From assembly GCA_928212115.1 (NCBI GenBank), contig CAKMRJ010004445.1, positions 78,218,722 through 78,282,721 of the forward strand: DNA of 64,000 bases, written 5' to 3'. Numbering within the stretch: the stretch's first letter is position 1; the number at the start of each line of letters is the position of its first letter. This stretch comes from Lactuca virosa. Lineage: Eukaryota; Streptophyta; Magnoliopsida; Asterales; Asteraceae. Under the pieces are notes generated by a model. The model saw nothing but the letters and a program-made list of their open reading frames with translations. It was not told where the DNA came from and made no database searches. Below are positions 1 to 11,976 of this stretch, in pieces. The position numbers and the translations under genes were made by a program.

Positions 1-2
1 AG

Positions 3-167
3 AGAAAGGCAAAGTCTGAAGTAGTTCCATGTGCTATTCCAAAAGAGTCAATTTGCTTTTATTGCCAAGAGAAGCGTCATTGGAGACGAAGCTGCCCTAT
101 TTACCTAAGAGATCTAAGAGATGGGAGAGTCAAAACGTATGGCTCTACTTTAGGTAAAATCCATTAA
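3..167 (+). pseudogene. Copia gag C-terminal fragment with zinc knuckle (element B)
   Basis: This is the last 54 codons of a gag reading frame, open from the window edge to a TAA at 165-167. It contains a CX2CX4HX4C nucleic-acid-binding knuckle (CFYCQEKRHWRRSC), the RNA-packaging motif of retroelement nucleocapsid. The frame is equivalent to the end of the element A gag. Here the tryptophan after the knuckle histidine is intact, whereas A has a stop at that codon. In most Copia elements gag runs into protease and integrase, but here nothing recognisable follows. The N-terminal part is outside the window. Confidence 0.75.
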
Positions 168-1354
168 GTAACTCTTTTAAGTTCCTATTCTAGATTCTTA
201 ATACATGATGTGATAAGATTACAATTGATGTTTTATAGGATCAAAGAAAAAGAGAGGAAGCTTAAGGGAAGAGTGAGCGGAATCTAATCATGAAGAAATG
301 GATTTCGATCGCATTGCTTGAAGATTGGATTCTTGAGCTACTACTTAGAGTTAGAAAAGATTGCAAAGAAATATGTATTAACATAGTTTTTTCGATGAGT
401 TGCATTGTAAGGACATATTTTTCCGCAATAAAATAAATTTTGGTTTTATATTATCCTTACAATGGCGTATATGAAAAATTGATGTTTGAAGGTTTCTATT
501 ATTAGCAATAATGGATTTGATTCTTAATTATGTTATTTGTGGAAATGTCGAGAGTTTACCAAATAGGGAGAGTTTCTTGGAATCATGCAACTTGGTTGCA
601 CGATGAATGAGAAATTTCATATTTGGAAATTAGACTAATTCGTTGATAAAGTGTCAAGTGAAGGACTAAGAGATCTAGTACACAAAGTTGTGTGTTGATC
701 AAGTCCACCACAAGAGTAAAAAAGATATTCGTCATGATTTACTAAAAGTTTTAGTTAAAATGATTATACTTATAAGATTAAGTGTAATTCTGAATTGATT
801 GAAAGAGTTTAAATAAATGGCAGAACGAATAAGAAGAATCAAGTAGGCAGAAAGATGAAAGTTTCTCTATTCTAAGAAGAAGGGAGAGTACCTTTTATTA
901 TGTTTTATGATAAGTCTTAATGATTAAGAACCATATCTCAATTGATCCTCTAAGTGAGTCTTAGTACAATTGTATGTCTGAGAAGAGGAATCAAGAATTA
1001 AAGAAATGGTTAAATCAAAAGGTCAATCATACTTCGTTCCAAAACAAGTCTTAAAGTTAAGATTGTGACATTGAGTGACAAGTATTAAGAAGGTTTATAA
1101 CATTCATCAAATTTGGAAAGTTGTGATGTCTTGGATAAGACAAAGACCAACTAGGACCAATTTTATGAAGTGTTTTGTCTTGATAAAAGCTACACTAACT
1201 CTTGAATATTTGTTTGTCAAGAAATCTTTATTGACAAGAGAATCTTATATGTCAAGGAGTTAGTGGGAGTCCTAATGGTCTTGAAAGGTTTCAAGAACAA
1301 ATCAAAATAAACCTTATCGAACATCACTAGCAGACTACTTGAGGTTTACAACCT
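168..1354 (+). other. Decayed internal region of element B (no ORF)
   Basis: Non-coding AT-rich sequence that aligns with the post-gag interior of element A (about 21211-22459), including a missing block near 580 where A has an extra ~30 bp. I see no coding domain. Weak resemblance further on to the RT part of element H (see 4926-7464) suggests a very decayed pol. Confidence 0.65.
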
Positions 1355-1984
1355 ATCATTGTCACACCCCAAAACCGGAACGACGGAAACATTCTGGGGT
1401 GGATGACGTCATGTCAAGTATCACAACATATGTAGTATAGTAAATCAAAGTACAACAACCATTGCATTAATAGTAATAGTTTTACATGGTTTACATTACA
1501 ATACATCAAAGTAATACAGAAACTAGTATAGATGCAGCTTGGCAGAAAACCGTCTTCAACAGAAGCTCCTGGAATGTACCTGTCTAATGCTGACCTGAGA
1601 ATACAAGTTATTTGAAAAGCGAGTATCAGCATTTTTTACAAATGCTGGTGAGTTCATAAGTATTTAGTGTCATTTTATTCAAATAACTTTAATAAAAGTA
1701 GTAGTTTTAGATCATCCATTGACTTAGAGTCCTTTCCAGAAAATCCTATATTTTCTTTATTAAAAGCAGTCTTCTACCAAGACTGGATGGAGTTGTGTTG
1801 TAAAAAGTAGTTTTCCCTTAAACACTATCATTATCAAAATACAGAATTTGATTATGAAAGAAAGCAGGAGAAATCAGGGAAAGTAACATATGCCTCAGCA
1901 GTGAAGACTGCTGACTAAGGCAAAAGGAATCATAGACTCCAGGAGAGTATCGAACGAACGACACGCCTGGCTCAGTCTAACAAA

Positions 1985-2217
1985 AGGAGACACAGACCCT
2001 AGACGGTATCAAATGAAAGATACAGCTAATAAGGTCTAAAACAGAGGACACAGACCCCAGACAGTATCAAATGAAAGATACAGCTAGTAGGTCTAAAACA
2101 GAGAATACAGACCCCAGACAGTATCAAATGAAAGATACAGCTAGTAAGGTCTAAAACAGAGAATACAGACCCCAGACAGTATCAAATGAAAGATACAGCC
2201 AGTAAGGTCTAAAACAG
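1985..2217. repeat. 58-bp tandem repeat, about 4 copies, in solo LTR M
   Basis: Four successive copies of a 57-58 bp unit start at about 1991, 2049, 2106 and 2164. Each contains CAGACCCCAGACAGTATC and AAATGAAAGATACAGC followed by GGTCTAAAACAGAG. The copies differ at a few bases. A fainter related copy precedes them (about 1925-1985). Confidence 0.85.
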
Positions 2218-2794
2218 TGTAATTCTAAGAGTGTGTTTCCAGCATACAGTGTAAAATACCTTTACCTTAAGACCATGAATTATAAGGCAACCTGAGATAC
2301 TCGTAACCATACTAACCGACACTAGAGTACTTGACGCCCTGCAAGCGTCTGTGTAAAATATGACATTTGTCACCCCTTGGCTTGGTAGGCTGTGGACTGT
2401 AGCTAGCAGTCATGGTGCAGGGGTGTCAATCCCGTATAGATCTATACACACAATGTCCGCTCTCCCTACAAGAGACTCTGGTTACCAACTAGACAACGGA
2501 GAAGGCCGTGTTCGGAAGATGCATCCCAAATAGTGAAATCTGATGCAAGTGTTGGACTAGTAGTAGAGACTCATAACTGAACTGACCGACGTAAACCTCC
2601 ATGTCTATACATGTATATATGATATATAATAAATGATTAAACGACCTTCGGATGGATACCCGATCCCGCCAGACCAAATCCAAACAAGGAAAAGGAAATA
2701 GGGCGACTAGCCTTCCTAAGTCCTTTAAACACTATTTATATAATTATACAAGCATAGGCATGCATTAAAATAAGTGGAAACTTATCGTGAAGTA

Positions 2795-3075
2795 AAAGCA
2801 TTATCAAGTATAAGTGAAGTAGAAGCGTATCAAGCATGAGTGAAGTAGAAGCGATATCATGTATAAGTGAAGTAGAAGCGTATCAAGTATAAGTGAAGTA
2901 GAAGCGATATCAAGTATAAGTGAAGTAGAAGCGTATCAAGTACAAGTGAAGTAGAAGCGATATCAAGTATAAGTGAAGTAGAAGCGTATCAAGTATAAGT
3001 GAAGTAGAAGCGATATCAAGTATAAGTGAAGTAGAAGCGTATCACTAAGTAAAAGTGTAAACAAGTATAAGCGTT
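2795..3075. repeat. 26/27-bp tandem repeat (53-bp dimer) in solo LTR M
   Basis: Roughly ten tandem copies of AAGTGAAGTAGAAGCG(A)TATC with an alternating one-base difference (GCGTATC versus GCGATATC), giving a higher-order 53-bp period. The array decays rightward into AAGTAAAAGTG-type units up to about 3120. Confidence 0.85.
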
Positions 3076-3719
3076 TAACTAAGTAGGAGTATCAACTAAG
3101 TAAAAGTATAACAAAACAGTGGTATCTAACAAGTGGGGTATCAAAACATGGAAGAAAACCTTTATACTTAAGAAAATCACGACCGGGTATTCTTTTGTAA
3201 AATAAGTTTGGAAACCTTTAGAAATCCTTTGGAAACCTTTCATAAATCAGTTTTGAATGAAACTTTGATAAAACAATATAGGTACGAGATTTGAACAAGT
3301 GAAAACATTTTAGAAAACCATTTATAGTATCATACTCGGTAAAACAGTTTACAGTGTAGTAAATCCTTGTGCATGCGGGTTATCAATCACATGTGATTGA
3401 TATGATAACTGGCATGTTTAACTTGTATTTCCCCCCCCCCCATTAAAACATGTAAAAACATTTAAAAAGGTTCATTCAGGGGTATGAACTCACCTGATGT
3501 AAGTGGATCCGACGAAGGTGCCGGTTGGGTGCTCGGTGTCAAGTAAAGACTTGGACACACTTAGTGACCTATTAACATATGATAATATATGTTTACATAC
3601 AATTAGTATATATAATACCAATTAAACAACTACACGCATCCTAAAGTGCGGAAAACACTTTGGTTAAGTGCTAGGGGGTGTCCCGGGTAACATCTAAGGG
3701 TGTGTATGGCTTAGGAATG

Positions 3720-4450
3720 GAGTTTACTCTTCAAGAGTAAACTCTATATAGAGTTCACGGCCCTAAGACCATGTCCCCATGAGTTTACGGCCATAAACTC
3801 ATGGTGGGGGTGTTCTAGGATGTTAAATGACCTTATATCAATTGTGGAATTAGGCTAGGTCCAAATACAAAGTGTATGAATTGATTTAAGGCATCACATG
3901 GACCATTTGAGGAGTTTACGGCCCTAAACTAGGAGTTTACGGCCGTAAGCTCCAATACACTCATTCTTTTGATGTTTTAAAGTCTTAAATGTTAGAGGAT
4001 AAAATCCTATGCATTTTTCCAAGTCAAATGGGGAGTTTAGGGCACCATTTAACCCCTTTATAGGAGTTTACGGCCCAGGTACCCATTCATGAGGGGTTTA
4101 CAGCCGTGAACTCCTTATGGAGTTGTTTTAATCATGTTTAAGGTCCCTAACTTGTTGGTGGTTGATTCTTGAATTTATTCTAAGGCCATTGGTGTGTTTA
4201 AGTAGCTTTTAAACACTCAAATATGAGTTTACTCCCCATAAAGAGGAGTTTACGGCCCAAGCATATTCTTGGGCAGTAAACTCATGTTTACTCCCCAAAA
4301 TGCTAGTTCAAGGTGTTCTAAGTCCGATTCCATAAGCCTACAAGTCATATCTAAGCCTTAGGGGCAATTTGGAGGGGTTTTGGGGCTTAAAAACCCCCAT
4401 TAAATGGTGTTCACGGTCCAAGGGTGTTCTTGGGCCGTAAACACATGATT
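3720..4450. repeat. Cluster of GAGTTTACGGCC palindromic motifs in solo LTR M
   Basis: The motif GAGTTTACGGCC, often with its inverted partner GGCCGTAAACTC, recurs about ten times (for example near 3720-3760, 3780-3805, 3910-3950, 4065-4110, 4240-4290 and 4405-4445). Many pairs can fold on themselves, e.g. GAGTTTACGG facing CCGTAAACTC. On the minus strand the cluster lies downstream of the presumed TATA box, so it would be transcribed. Confidence 0.75.
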
Positions 4451-4925
4451 TTGTCCCTATTTTATGTTTTAAACACGAATTTGCATGCTAGATAAGCTAT
4501 ACAAGAAGTTAGGATAGTTTACCTACTCGTTTGGGGCTCGAAACGGATGATTTTTGGCTCGAAATTTAGTTGTAGAGAGAGAGAGAGTGGAGAGAGTGTA
4601 AAAAGTCTCTAATGGACTCCACTCACCCTTATATAGGGGTTTGAGTTGGGGCTCAGTGGAAATCTACCCGATACTGCCGTTAAACGGGGCTTTTGGTCGC
4701 ACCCGATTTAGTGGTCGTAATAAAATTAACTTTTTCCAATATAAATGGAAATGTAATTTACGTGCTTTTATTTATTTTGTTACGACGATAATGGTATAAA
4801 ATATAAATAAATAAAACATTTATTTATTTGACGACCTCTAATTAACAGAACTTTTATAGAATGGAAAATTCCGTCAACGGAAACGGGGTAATGTAACGGA
4901 ATAAACTTTGGGTTGTCACAATCAT

Positions 4926-7464
4926 GTTGACACTATCTTGTTTCTGTGCCGTTCCAATCGAGTTAATTATGCATGTGAGTTCTATGAGTTCTCATTTGAA
5001 CGCATAAAAGGCAAGCACCTTAATTAATGAAAGTACATTGATGGGAAAGGGTGAGCTGCTTAACTACTTGGAAGACATGGTGGCAACTGGTGTTACCATA
5101 AGACAAGAAATGAAGATTGAGAAAGTTCGGTCCATATGAGTTTGGATTTGTCGCAAACTTTGGTTTTGAAAAATTCACATGGATAGGAACACATACACCA
5201 TTAAAATCTAAGTGTCATAAGATTCCCTCCTTCATGAAAATGACTGTGAGGAAATGCTTTCACTAAGAGAGATTTTAAGAAGATAGTGATTGTGAAAATT
5301 GGATTCTTGAATTCGATTATGGTTATGGTATCCCTTTCCATGATTCGAATTGTGAGATTTGGCAATTAGTCTGAATTGTTTAGACACACATATGAGCTAT
5401 CTAAGGCAAAGTTGTATAAGTTTGAGAAGCTTAGATAAAAGGATTATAAAAGCATTAGGTATTAGAAATATGAACTTAAGAAATTCAATAGGTATTGTTT
5501 TTCTGGAAGTTAAGCTATTTTCTGAATACATGTCAAAGCTAGTAGTGCTTATATGATAATAATCATCATGATAGTGGGAGCATAAATGTTGTGCTTGTAT
5601 GATTATTAAGGCAAGTATTGCAAGTTAACAATATTAATTATAGAAAACAAGAGTTATACTTTGCAAAGTCATAAGGGTTGAAAAGTTGTTTTGCTATAAT
5701 TAAGGGAGAGAATATTATGCTTCATTTCAAATCTAAAGGCTTAGGTTGTGGAATGTTAATAAATTTAGTCAAGGATACATAGTGCCTTCTGAAATTTCGA
5801 TTATGATCATGGCATCCCTCTTCATAGTTCGAATTGTGAGAATGTGACACATAAAATATTATGGCAGAAGATTGATAGAGTATCAGATCTTTATGTAAGA
5901 CATTATGCATCGTGTCCTATACGCTTCGGGTAAAGGATCGATTTCAAATGCTATAATATTTGACCATTCTAAAATTTTCCAAATGTCTAGCGCATTAAGA
6001 GCGAAAAAGGACAAGAATCGGATTTGACTAAGATAATTAAACAACTATCAAAGGACGATCCAAAGTTCGCCGAGGATTGGTCGCTTGTGAGTAGTTGGAA
6101 GTATGATATTGGATGGACCGTATCGACATTATTATGATTAGATAAGATTCTATTAATAATGAGTTATCATATGGCAAATATGGAAATGTTTCCATATTAG
6201 GAGTTGGATATTGAGAGTCTATGTCTAGATTAGAAAATTTTATGCAAAAGGATGTTCAAAGGAATGTACTTTGAGTGAGAGACATCACGTCTATGGAATT
6301 GTATTGTAGCAATCTCAAATAGAGGACTTTGTAATTTCATTGGCAATAGTCATTGTGACTTTTGTGCTATGACATTACGAAAGGATCATTGCATAAAATG
6401 TTAGAATCTAGCATATTCTATAAGTGGCAAGAACTTGATATTCTTTCACTTGTGAAAAGAATTGGGAGTTGTGAAATGAGTATGATTGGAAATGTGTTCA
6501 TTTGATCTATTTCACAAAGTAAGAACCGTAGGTAAACATTGTGTGTATGCTAAGAGCATGGGACAAGTGTAGTAATAATTCAAGTAAGAAGTTGATTACC
6601 CGAAACAACAAATAATGAGTAATCGATATGGTGATAAATAAAAGGTGTTTTATTTATACTCAAAGGTTTGAGGTGATATGGGATTAGTATTATTCTTGTG
6701 TTTCACTTTGCATGTTTTGACTTCCTGAATAATTAATTATTTCAAAATAATCAAATTATTCAAACTAACCACAGTCATTCATATGTTGGAAGTAGGTATG
6801 AATGAAGACTGTCATGAATTGGTGTGTGGATTGTCTAAAGTGTATTAGACATAAGCAAATGTTTGCTGCAACGTTCATGAGTGCTTATGAATATGATTTG
6901 AACATTGGATTAAACCCACGCTCACTTGGATCACTTCATGAATTATATCACAAATGATTGGTGAGACGATAATATGTTATATTCTTGAAACCGAGATGTG
7001 TGAGTTGTATCTTGCGAGTCGGTTGCACATTGATAATATGTAAATGCACCAGTAACATGGTGTTATAAAACATATTGTTGTGTGTGATTCGGTAAGTGAG
7101 TGCAAGCGAACATTGAGTCAAAGTTTATCCGTTCCTTTTATCTAAAGTAGGATAAAAGCGATATCTTTGGGCCTCTTGATGATTTAGTGATGGCACCTAA
7201 GCGCTTGGCCAAGCCGGGACTAATTTCATGTGATCAATTGTAGTTTGTTGTCGGTCGTCATAAATCGGAAGTCGGGAAATAGTATAGAGAGAATGATTAG
7301 AATTCATGTCTTATATCTATACGATATCTTGAATGGAGGAATATATGATCCCTTATCTAAAGGACACGCGTATCTGATAAGATCAGAGTTGACAGCGGCT
7401 TTTGAAAGCTACGATTGCAGATCAGGATCTGAAGTCATACGCGTAATAGTTATTAGACTTATCC
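4926..7464 (+). other. Decayed pol-derived internal region of element B
   Basis: This continues the interior interrupted by solo LTR M and matches element A 22470-24972. There are no ORFs of note. Around 5520-5545 the text ...ATACATGTCAAAGCTAGT... resembles the codons just before the catalytic YVDD box of element H (37785-37800), and 5400-5435 resembles the preceding stretch of RT. This suggests an ancient pol that has lost all coding capacity. The last ~1 kb (6700-7464) resembles the 3' non-coding tail of element H (38900-39660). Confidence 0.6.
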
Positions 7465-7475
7465 AAGTGGGAGAC
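7465..7475 (+). promoter_or_regulatory. Polypurine tract of element B
   Basis: AAGTGGGAGAC sits directly against the 3' LTR start TGTTGG, the expected site of plus-strand priming. The same string abuts the 3' LTRs of elements A and H. Confidence 0.8.
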
Positions 7476-8274
7476 TGTTGGATTAGTGTCTAAGTCCATA
7501 ACTATTTTGGTATGTACTTGACCCGATGGTGCATGGTCCTTTTGGGTTGCCTTCACCAAAGCAACTTGATAGGATGAATTATGGAGAGAGAGGATTAATT
7601 ATGATTTATTAATATATTATGAGAATAATATATTAAAGGAGAAATCATATTGTTTAATTAATATTAGTCAAGAATTAATAAGAATTAAGTTTGTGGCTAA
7701 AAGACATTAATTAAACTTAAGGGACTAAAACTGTCAATTGTGTGATAGTTGAATATTGGGCTAATGGACTCCATATTAGAGGGGTGGATGAATTCTATGG
7801 GGAAACCCATTAGAAATCGTCCTAGGCCTCTAAGGAGGGAGTCCATGGGTTGCTTAGGGCCTAAGCATCCAAATTAGGGTTTCCTTGATAGATAACCCTA
7901 ATAGCCTCACTATTTAAAGGACCCTTGAGACTCAAAAACGTGGTGTACTTATTCCTTAGGGTTTCCACACGTTTTGGGCAGCCTCCTCTCTTCTTATTCT
8001 TCATCCTCTTGCTCTTGGTGTTTGTAAGCCATTAGAGGAGTGACACTTGAGACTCTAAGCTTTCTAAAGTCATTACAAGGAGGATTTGAGATTGTTATTG
8101 CTACATAACAATCAAGGTAAGATTTAAACCCCATTCATAAGTTAATATGATCAATTGTATGTTAGATCTAGGGTTTAAAGTCTTGGATGAATTGCATGTA
8201 CAATAGAGAAACCTAGATCCAAGCATTAGGGTTTGCATGAGCACATAGGATGTTCTTGTGGCCAAAACCCATCA
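7476..8274 (+). repeat. 3' LTR of element B (799 bp)
   Basis: Begins TGTTGGATTAGTGTC and ends AAAACCCATCA, as do the 793-bp LTRs of element A. The upstream boundary is a polypurine tract; the downstream boundary is a sharp switch into the LTR of element D. Confidence 0.9.
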
Positions 8275-9679
8275 GGACCCTCCGGTCCGGTCTATACAAT
8301 CATATAACAAACATTTATCACATAGCACATATTCTCATACATAACACATATGACCCTCCGGTCAACACATAAATACCACTCTAGGTAACGTATAGTGAGA
8401 AGACTCACCTGGCACGAAGAATCATCCTCTAGTCACGCTGCTGCTAAACACCGACCTCTAACTTTGTGTCAAATCCCGCAATTACCACTATTAGAAACTA
8501 GGACCAACCTTTCACTTATTAGGTCTAAAGCTAGACCACCTACTAGCCCATCAATGCTCTAAATCCATTGGGCCCACCAAGGCCCAATAATAAATGGGCC
8601 CACACGTAGCCCAATTCCTTAATAGAAAGGCAAGCCCAATTATACTCTCCCTTGGCCCAAAACTCTTTAGCGTGAAGTCCAAACTCCAGGCCCAACTCCT
8701 AAGGCCCAACACAAAGCTTAGCCGGAAAAAGAAAAACCCCAGAAGGAGTTACGCGGGGCGTACCCCCTTGGTACGCTCAGTGTACCCAAACGCGCATGTA
8801 TCTGATCGGGGCCTCAAACGACTACGCTGCGCGTTCTGAGATTTACGCCCAGCGTAAGTCCCAGACTTACAATTTCTATGATTTAGGTCTGAATGGGTTA
8901 AGACAATAGCTAATATCTCAGATCGCGACATTCCTCAGTCTCCTAAACCATAAAGTCGAGACCTTTAGGCCTGTGCATGGCTAAAAGGTTATAACTCACT
9001 TCAACCTTTTATCCTCTTTTCTCATTAAGACCACAACTCATGCATGACTCCATAACCACGACCAAGTTTGGATTTTTATGGATCCACAACACTCGAATCA
9101 CTAAAATGGGACAGATCTAGACCCATGGAGTCCCTTTTGCTCATAAAGTCTCCACCTTTGGGACTTAAACCCTAAAAATGGACCATGAGGCATAAAACAA
9201 GAAGGGCAAGGAAAGCTAGAAGCTTTTTACCTCAGAAAGAAGCTCCAACCTATGTAGAACTCGGATCTACTCTTGCTCTCCAACTTCAAGCTCTTCCAAT
9301 GGCCTCCTCTTCACCTTATTCACCTTGGAATGGCACCATCAAGCTTACGAACACACACACTAGCCTACTACGGTTTTCCTTCTCTCTTAGGGTTCACTCT
9401 CTGAAGTATGGTGGCTGGGGGAAAGGCCTTAATGTTCCTTTTATAGTGCACAAGTAAGAATTAGGGTTTTGAGTCTGGGCTCACTACGCCCAGCGTAGTT
9501 TAAGGTATGCCCAGCGTATCGTGAGTATACCGCGTCCAACTTAAGCGTATGAGTACGCGCAGCGTACTCCTTTGTACGCCCAGCGTACTCGTCTGCCATA
9601 ATTTCATTTAAGGCCAAACTTGACAACTAGAAGGAGAAGAAGAGCTAAATAAATATACCCCAAATTCCTGGGTGTTACA
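8275..9679 (-). repeat. 3' LTR (element orientation) of D, truncated by element B
   Basis: Aligns with 14551-15958 over its whole length with a few percent difference by eye, ending GGGTGTTACA. It contains two clusters of GTACGC..GCGTAC motifs (8745-8865 and 9484-9595). Open frames inside it (e.g. 8594-8839) are LTR sequence, not genes. Confidence 0.88.
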
Positions 9680-9693
9680 ATTCTCCCCCACTT
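9680..9693 (-). promoter_or_regulatory. Polypurine tract of element D
   Basis: On the minus strand AAGTGGGGGAGAAT abuts the LTR start TGTAACACCC. Element E has the equivalent tract at 42818-42832. Confidence 0.8.
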
Positions 9694-10924
9694 GAATTAG
9701 ATTTCGCCCTCGAAATCACTCAACACTGATCAATCCCAACTAACCGGGAAACATGACCGAAAGTCCTCAAACCCAACGACAATCGCTTACCAAGGATGCT
9801 CAACCCAAAAAGGACTCCTGACCCGAAAGGGGCAGACCCCACTGCTGCTGCGGTACATAATCTGAATCTTCGGATCTCAATAACTCTGGCGGTCTGCCTC
9901 CTTGCCAGACCACCTTAAAAACAATCTTGTTAATCGCCCACCGACTAACAGTCTCTAAGAATACTCTACCACCCCTGACTCCCTGACCGATCCCGGTTGC
10001 AAATAAAAGAAAGAAAAAAAAAGTCGTAATCCCTCCGACATACCCACTGGCTCTTTGATTCTCATAAGACCACATTCGACAACCGGCCATCGCTCTTCTA
10101 AACCGATCATTCGAAATCATCCGCAATATGCCTCGCAAAATAAAAGGGTTCACACCCCACCGAGGCACGTTCACTAATCTGCTATCAGAACCCACCCGAA
10201 CGAAGAATCATCAACACTATGCCCTCGGGCACAAAAAAAAAAAATTAACCACGCTCGCTCTGGAGGGTCCTCAGACATAACCATAATAAGCTCTAGCTCA
10301 TTACTCATAGCTCTCTTCAATACTGAGCACCAGGTCAACTTTTGACTCCACAGCTGGACCTCCAAAGGTCACCCACAATATGATCCAAAATATCTCACTA
10401 ACTTCCTTCTCGTGTCAACTATCTCGGCCCGGTGACACACAAGTCACACAATTCTCTTTACCTCATACAAAAACAACCATCTAACTGAAGATCGACTCCA
10501 CCCCGACCTCTGATGTCTGCTGCGCATACCTCCTGCGCATCTCGTGGTATCTCCCGTACCCGAGTACTGACCTACATAGGTTTTAGACATTTGATGACAA
10601 CAATACTCCTCATCCAAGAATTCACCTCAGAATTCTAGAATCTCATCTCGTTTACCCACACACCATCAATGCCAAACTCAATTCGAGAGTTTCGTCCGAC
10701 CCAAAGTTGGAACCTCGTGGCCCATTCATCTCGTGACTCAACCTGCGCTCCGTGCGAATAACACTTTTCCAATTCTTTCTGATTACAACAATACCCACCC
10801 CACCTGGGGTATATCAATTTCCCAAATGACACAGAGACCTCTGTCTCGCCCTTGATTCAGCAACCAGGCTCCCGAAGACTCAAACAGTAAGGCTACCAAA
10901 GCCTAAGTACTCATCCGCACCACA
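9694..10924 (-). other. Non-coding interior of element D
   Basis: No homology to retroelement domains that I can recognise on either strand. The short frames at 9800-10195, 10174-10365 and 10635-10832 have no motif and sit where pol would be in an intact element. A 10-base A tract interrupts one of them. Confidence 0.55.
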
Positions 10925-11976
10925 CTCTGATTAGCGAATACTACGGCTCCCCGTAGCATCGCAACACCCTCTCGATGACTAGTGAGTACTACGGCTCCCC
11001 GTAGCATCACAACACCCTCTCGCTGACTAGTGAGTACTACGGTTCCTCGTAGCATCACAACACCTTCTCGCTGACTAGTGAGTACTATTGCTTCCCGTAG
11101 CATCACAACACCCTCTCGCTGACTAGTGAGTACTATGGCTCCCCGTAGCATCACAACACCCTCTCGTTGACTAGCGAGTACTACGGCTCCCCGTAGCATC
11201 ACAACACCCTCTCGCTGACTAGTGAGTACTACGGCTCCCCGTAGCATCACAACACCCTCTTGCTGACTAGTGAGTACTACGGCTCCCCGTAGCATCACAA
11301 CACCCTCTCGCTGACTAGCGAGTATTACGGCTCCCCGTAGCATCACAACAGCCTCTCGCTTACTAGTGAGTACTACGGCTGCCCGTAGCATCACAACACC
11401 CTCTCGCTGACTAGTGAGTACTACGGCTCCCCGTAGCATCACAACACCCTCTCGCTGACTAGTGAGTATTACGGCTCCCCGTAGCATCACAACAGCCTCT
11501 CGCTGACTAGTGGGTACTACGGCTCCCCATAGCATCACAACACCCTCTCGCTGACTAGTGAGTACTACGGCTCCCCGTAGCATCACAACACCCTCTCGTT
11601 GACTAGTGAGTACTACGGCTCCCCGTAGCATCACAACACCCTCTCGCTGACTAGTGAGTACTACGGCTCCCCGTAGCATCACAACACCCTCTTGCTGACT
11701 AGTGAGTACTACGGCTCCCCGTAGCATCACAACACCCTCTTGCTGACTAGTGAGTACTACGGCTCCCCGTAGCATCACAACACCCTCTTGCTGACTAGTG
11801 AGTACTACGGCTCCCCGTAGCATCACAACACCCTCTCGCTGACTAGTGAGTACTACGGTTCCCCGTAGCATCACAACACCCTCTCGCTGACTAATGGGTA
11901 CTACGGCTCCCCGTAGCATCACAACACCCTCTCGCTGACTAGTGGGTACTACGGCTCCCCATAGCATCACAACACC
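10925..11976. repeat. 48-bp minisatellite, about 21-22 copies, each with a hairpin
   Basis: Head-to-tail copies of a 48-bp unit containing TAGTGAGTACTACGGCTCCC, CGTAGCATCACAACACCC and TCTCGCTGAC. Copies differ by scattered substitutions (e.g. GACTAGTGAG versus GACTAGCGAG, CTCTCG versus CTCTTG). Every unit holds CTACGG-CTCC-CCGTAG, a 6-bp stem with a 4-base loop. Because 48 is divisible by three, one minus-strand frame stays open for 355 codons as a 16-residue repeat. That is best explained by repeat arithmetic rather than by a real protein. Confidence 0.95.

Larger units (their letters stand above)
1360..4920 (-). mobile_element. Gypsy-type solo LTR M (3561 bp), TSD ATCAT
   Basis: An insertion absent from element A at the same place. 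It begins TGTCACACCCC, ends GGGTTGTCACA and is flanked by the 5-bp direct repeat ATCAT (1355-1359 and 4921-4925). It has no primer-binding site, polypurine tract or coding sequence inside, so it fits a solo LTR left by LTR-LTR recombination. The opening sequence and a ~120-bp block near 2380-2480 match the LTR of element C, which places it in the same broad family and in minus orientation. Read on the minus strand there is a TATA-like CCTATATAAGG near 4628-4640. It holds two tandem arrays and a cluster of GAGTTTACGGCC palindromes, listed separately. Confidence 0.85.
1..8274 (+). mobile_element. Copia LTR retrotransposon B, 5' end outside window, non-autonomous
   Basis: The window opens inside the gag of a Ty1/Copia-type element and runs to its 3' LTR at 7476-8274. 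Nearly all of 1-7475 matches the interior of complete element A (from about 21043 onward) in the same order, so the family assignment is secure. No reverse transcriptase or integrase ORF is left; the interior after gag is full of stops. Element B is interrupted by solo LTR M (1360-4920). Its right end lies in the LTR of element D: after the terminal CCCATCA the sequence resumes as GGACCCTCCGG, matching D's other LTR from 14551. The 5-bp target duplication should therefore be GGACC, with its left copy outside the window. Confidence 0.9.

Noticed and set aside
8594..8839. ORF pair at 8594-8839 and 14870-15133 conserved between two places
   Set aside because: They are the two LTRs of element D; similarity reflects LTR duplication, not protein conservation.
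9800..10195. 131-codon minus-strand ORF with a hydrophobic stretch
   Set aside because: The hydrophobic run comes from an A/T homopolymer (10011-10023); no homology to gag or pol.
10903..11970. 355-codon minus-strand ORF of 16-residue repeats
   Set aside because: The unit is 48 bp, so an open frame repeats automatically. No start context, signal or domain; it is a minisatellite in a non-autonomous element.
10925..11976. CRISPR-like array of regularly spaced repeats
   Set aside because: Units are contiguous with no unique spacers, and the context is a plant retrotransposon.
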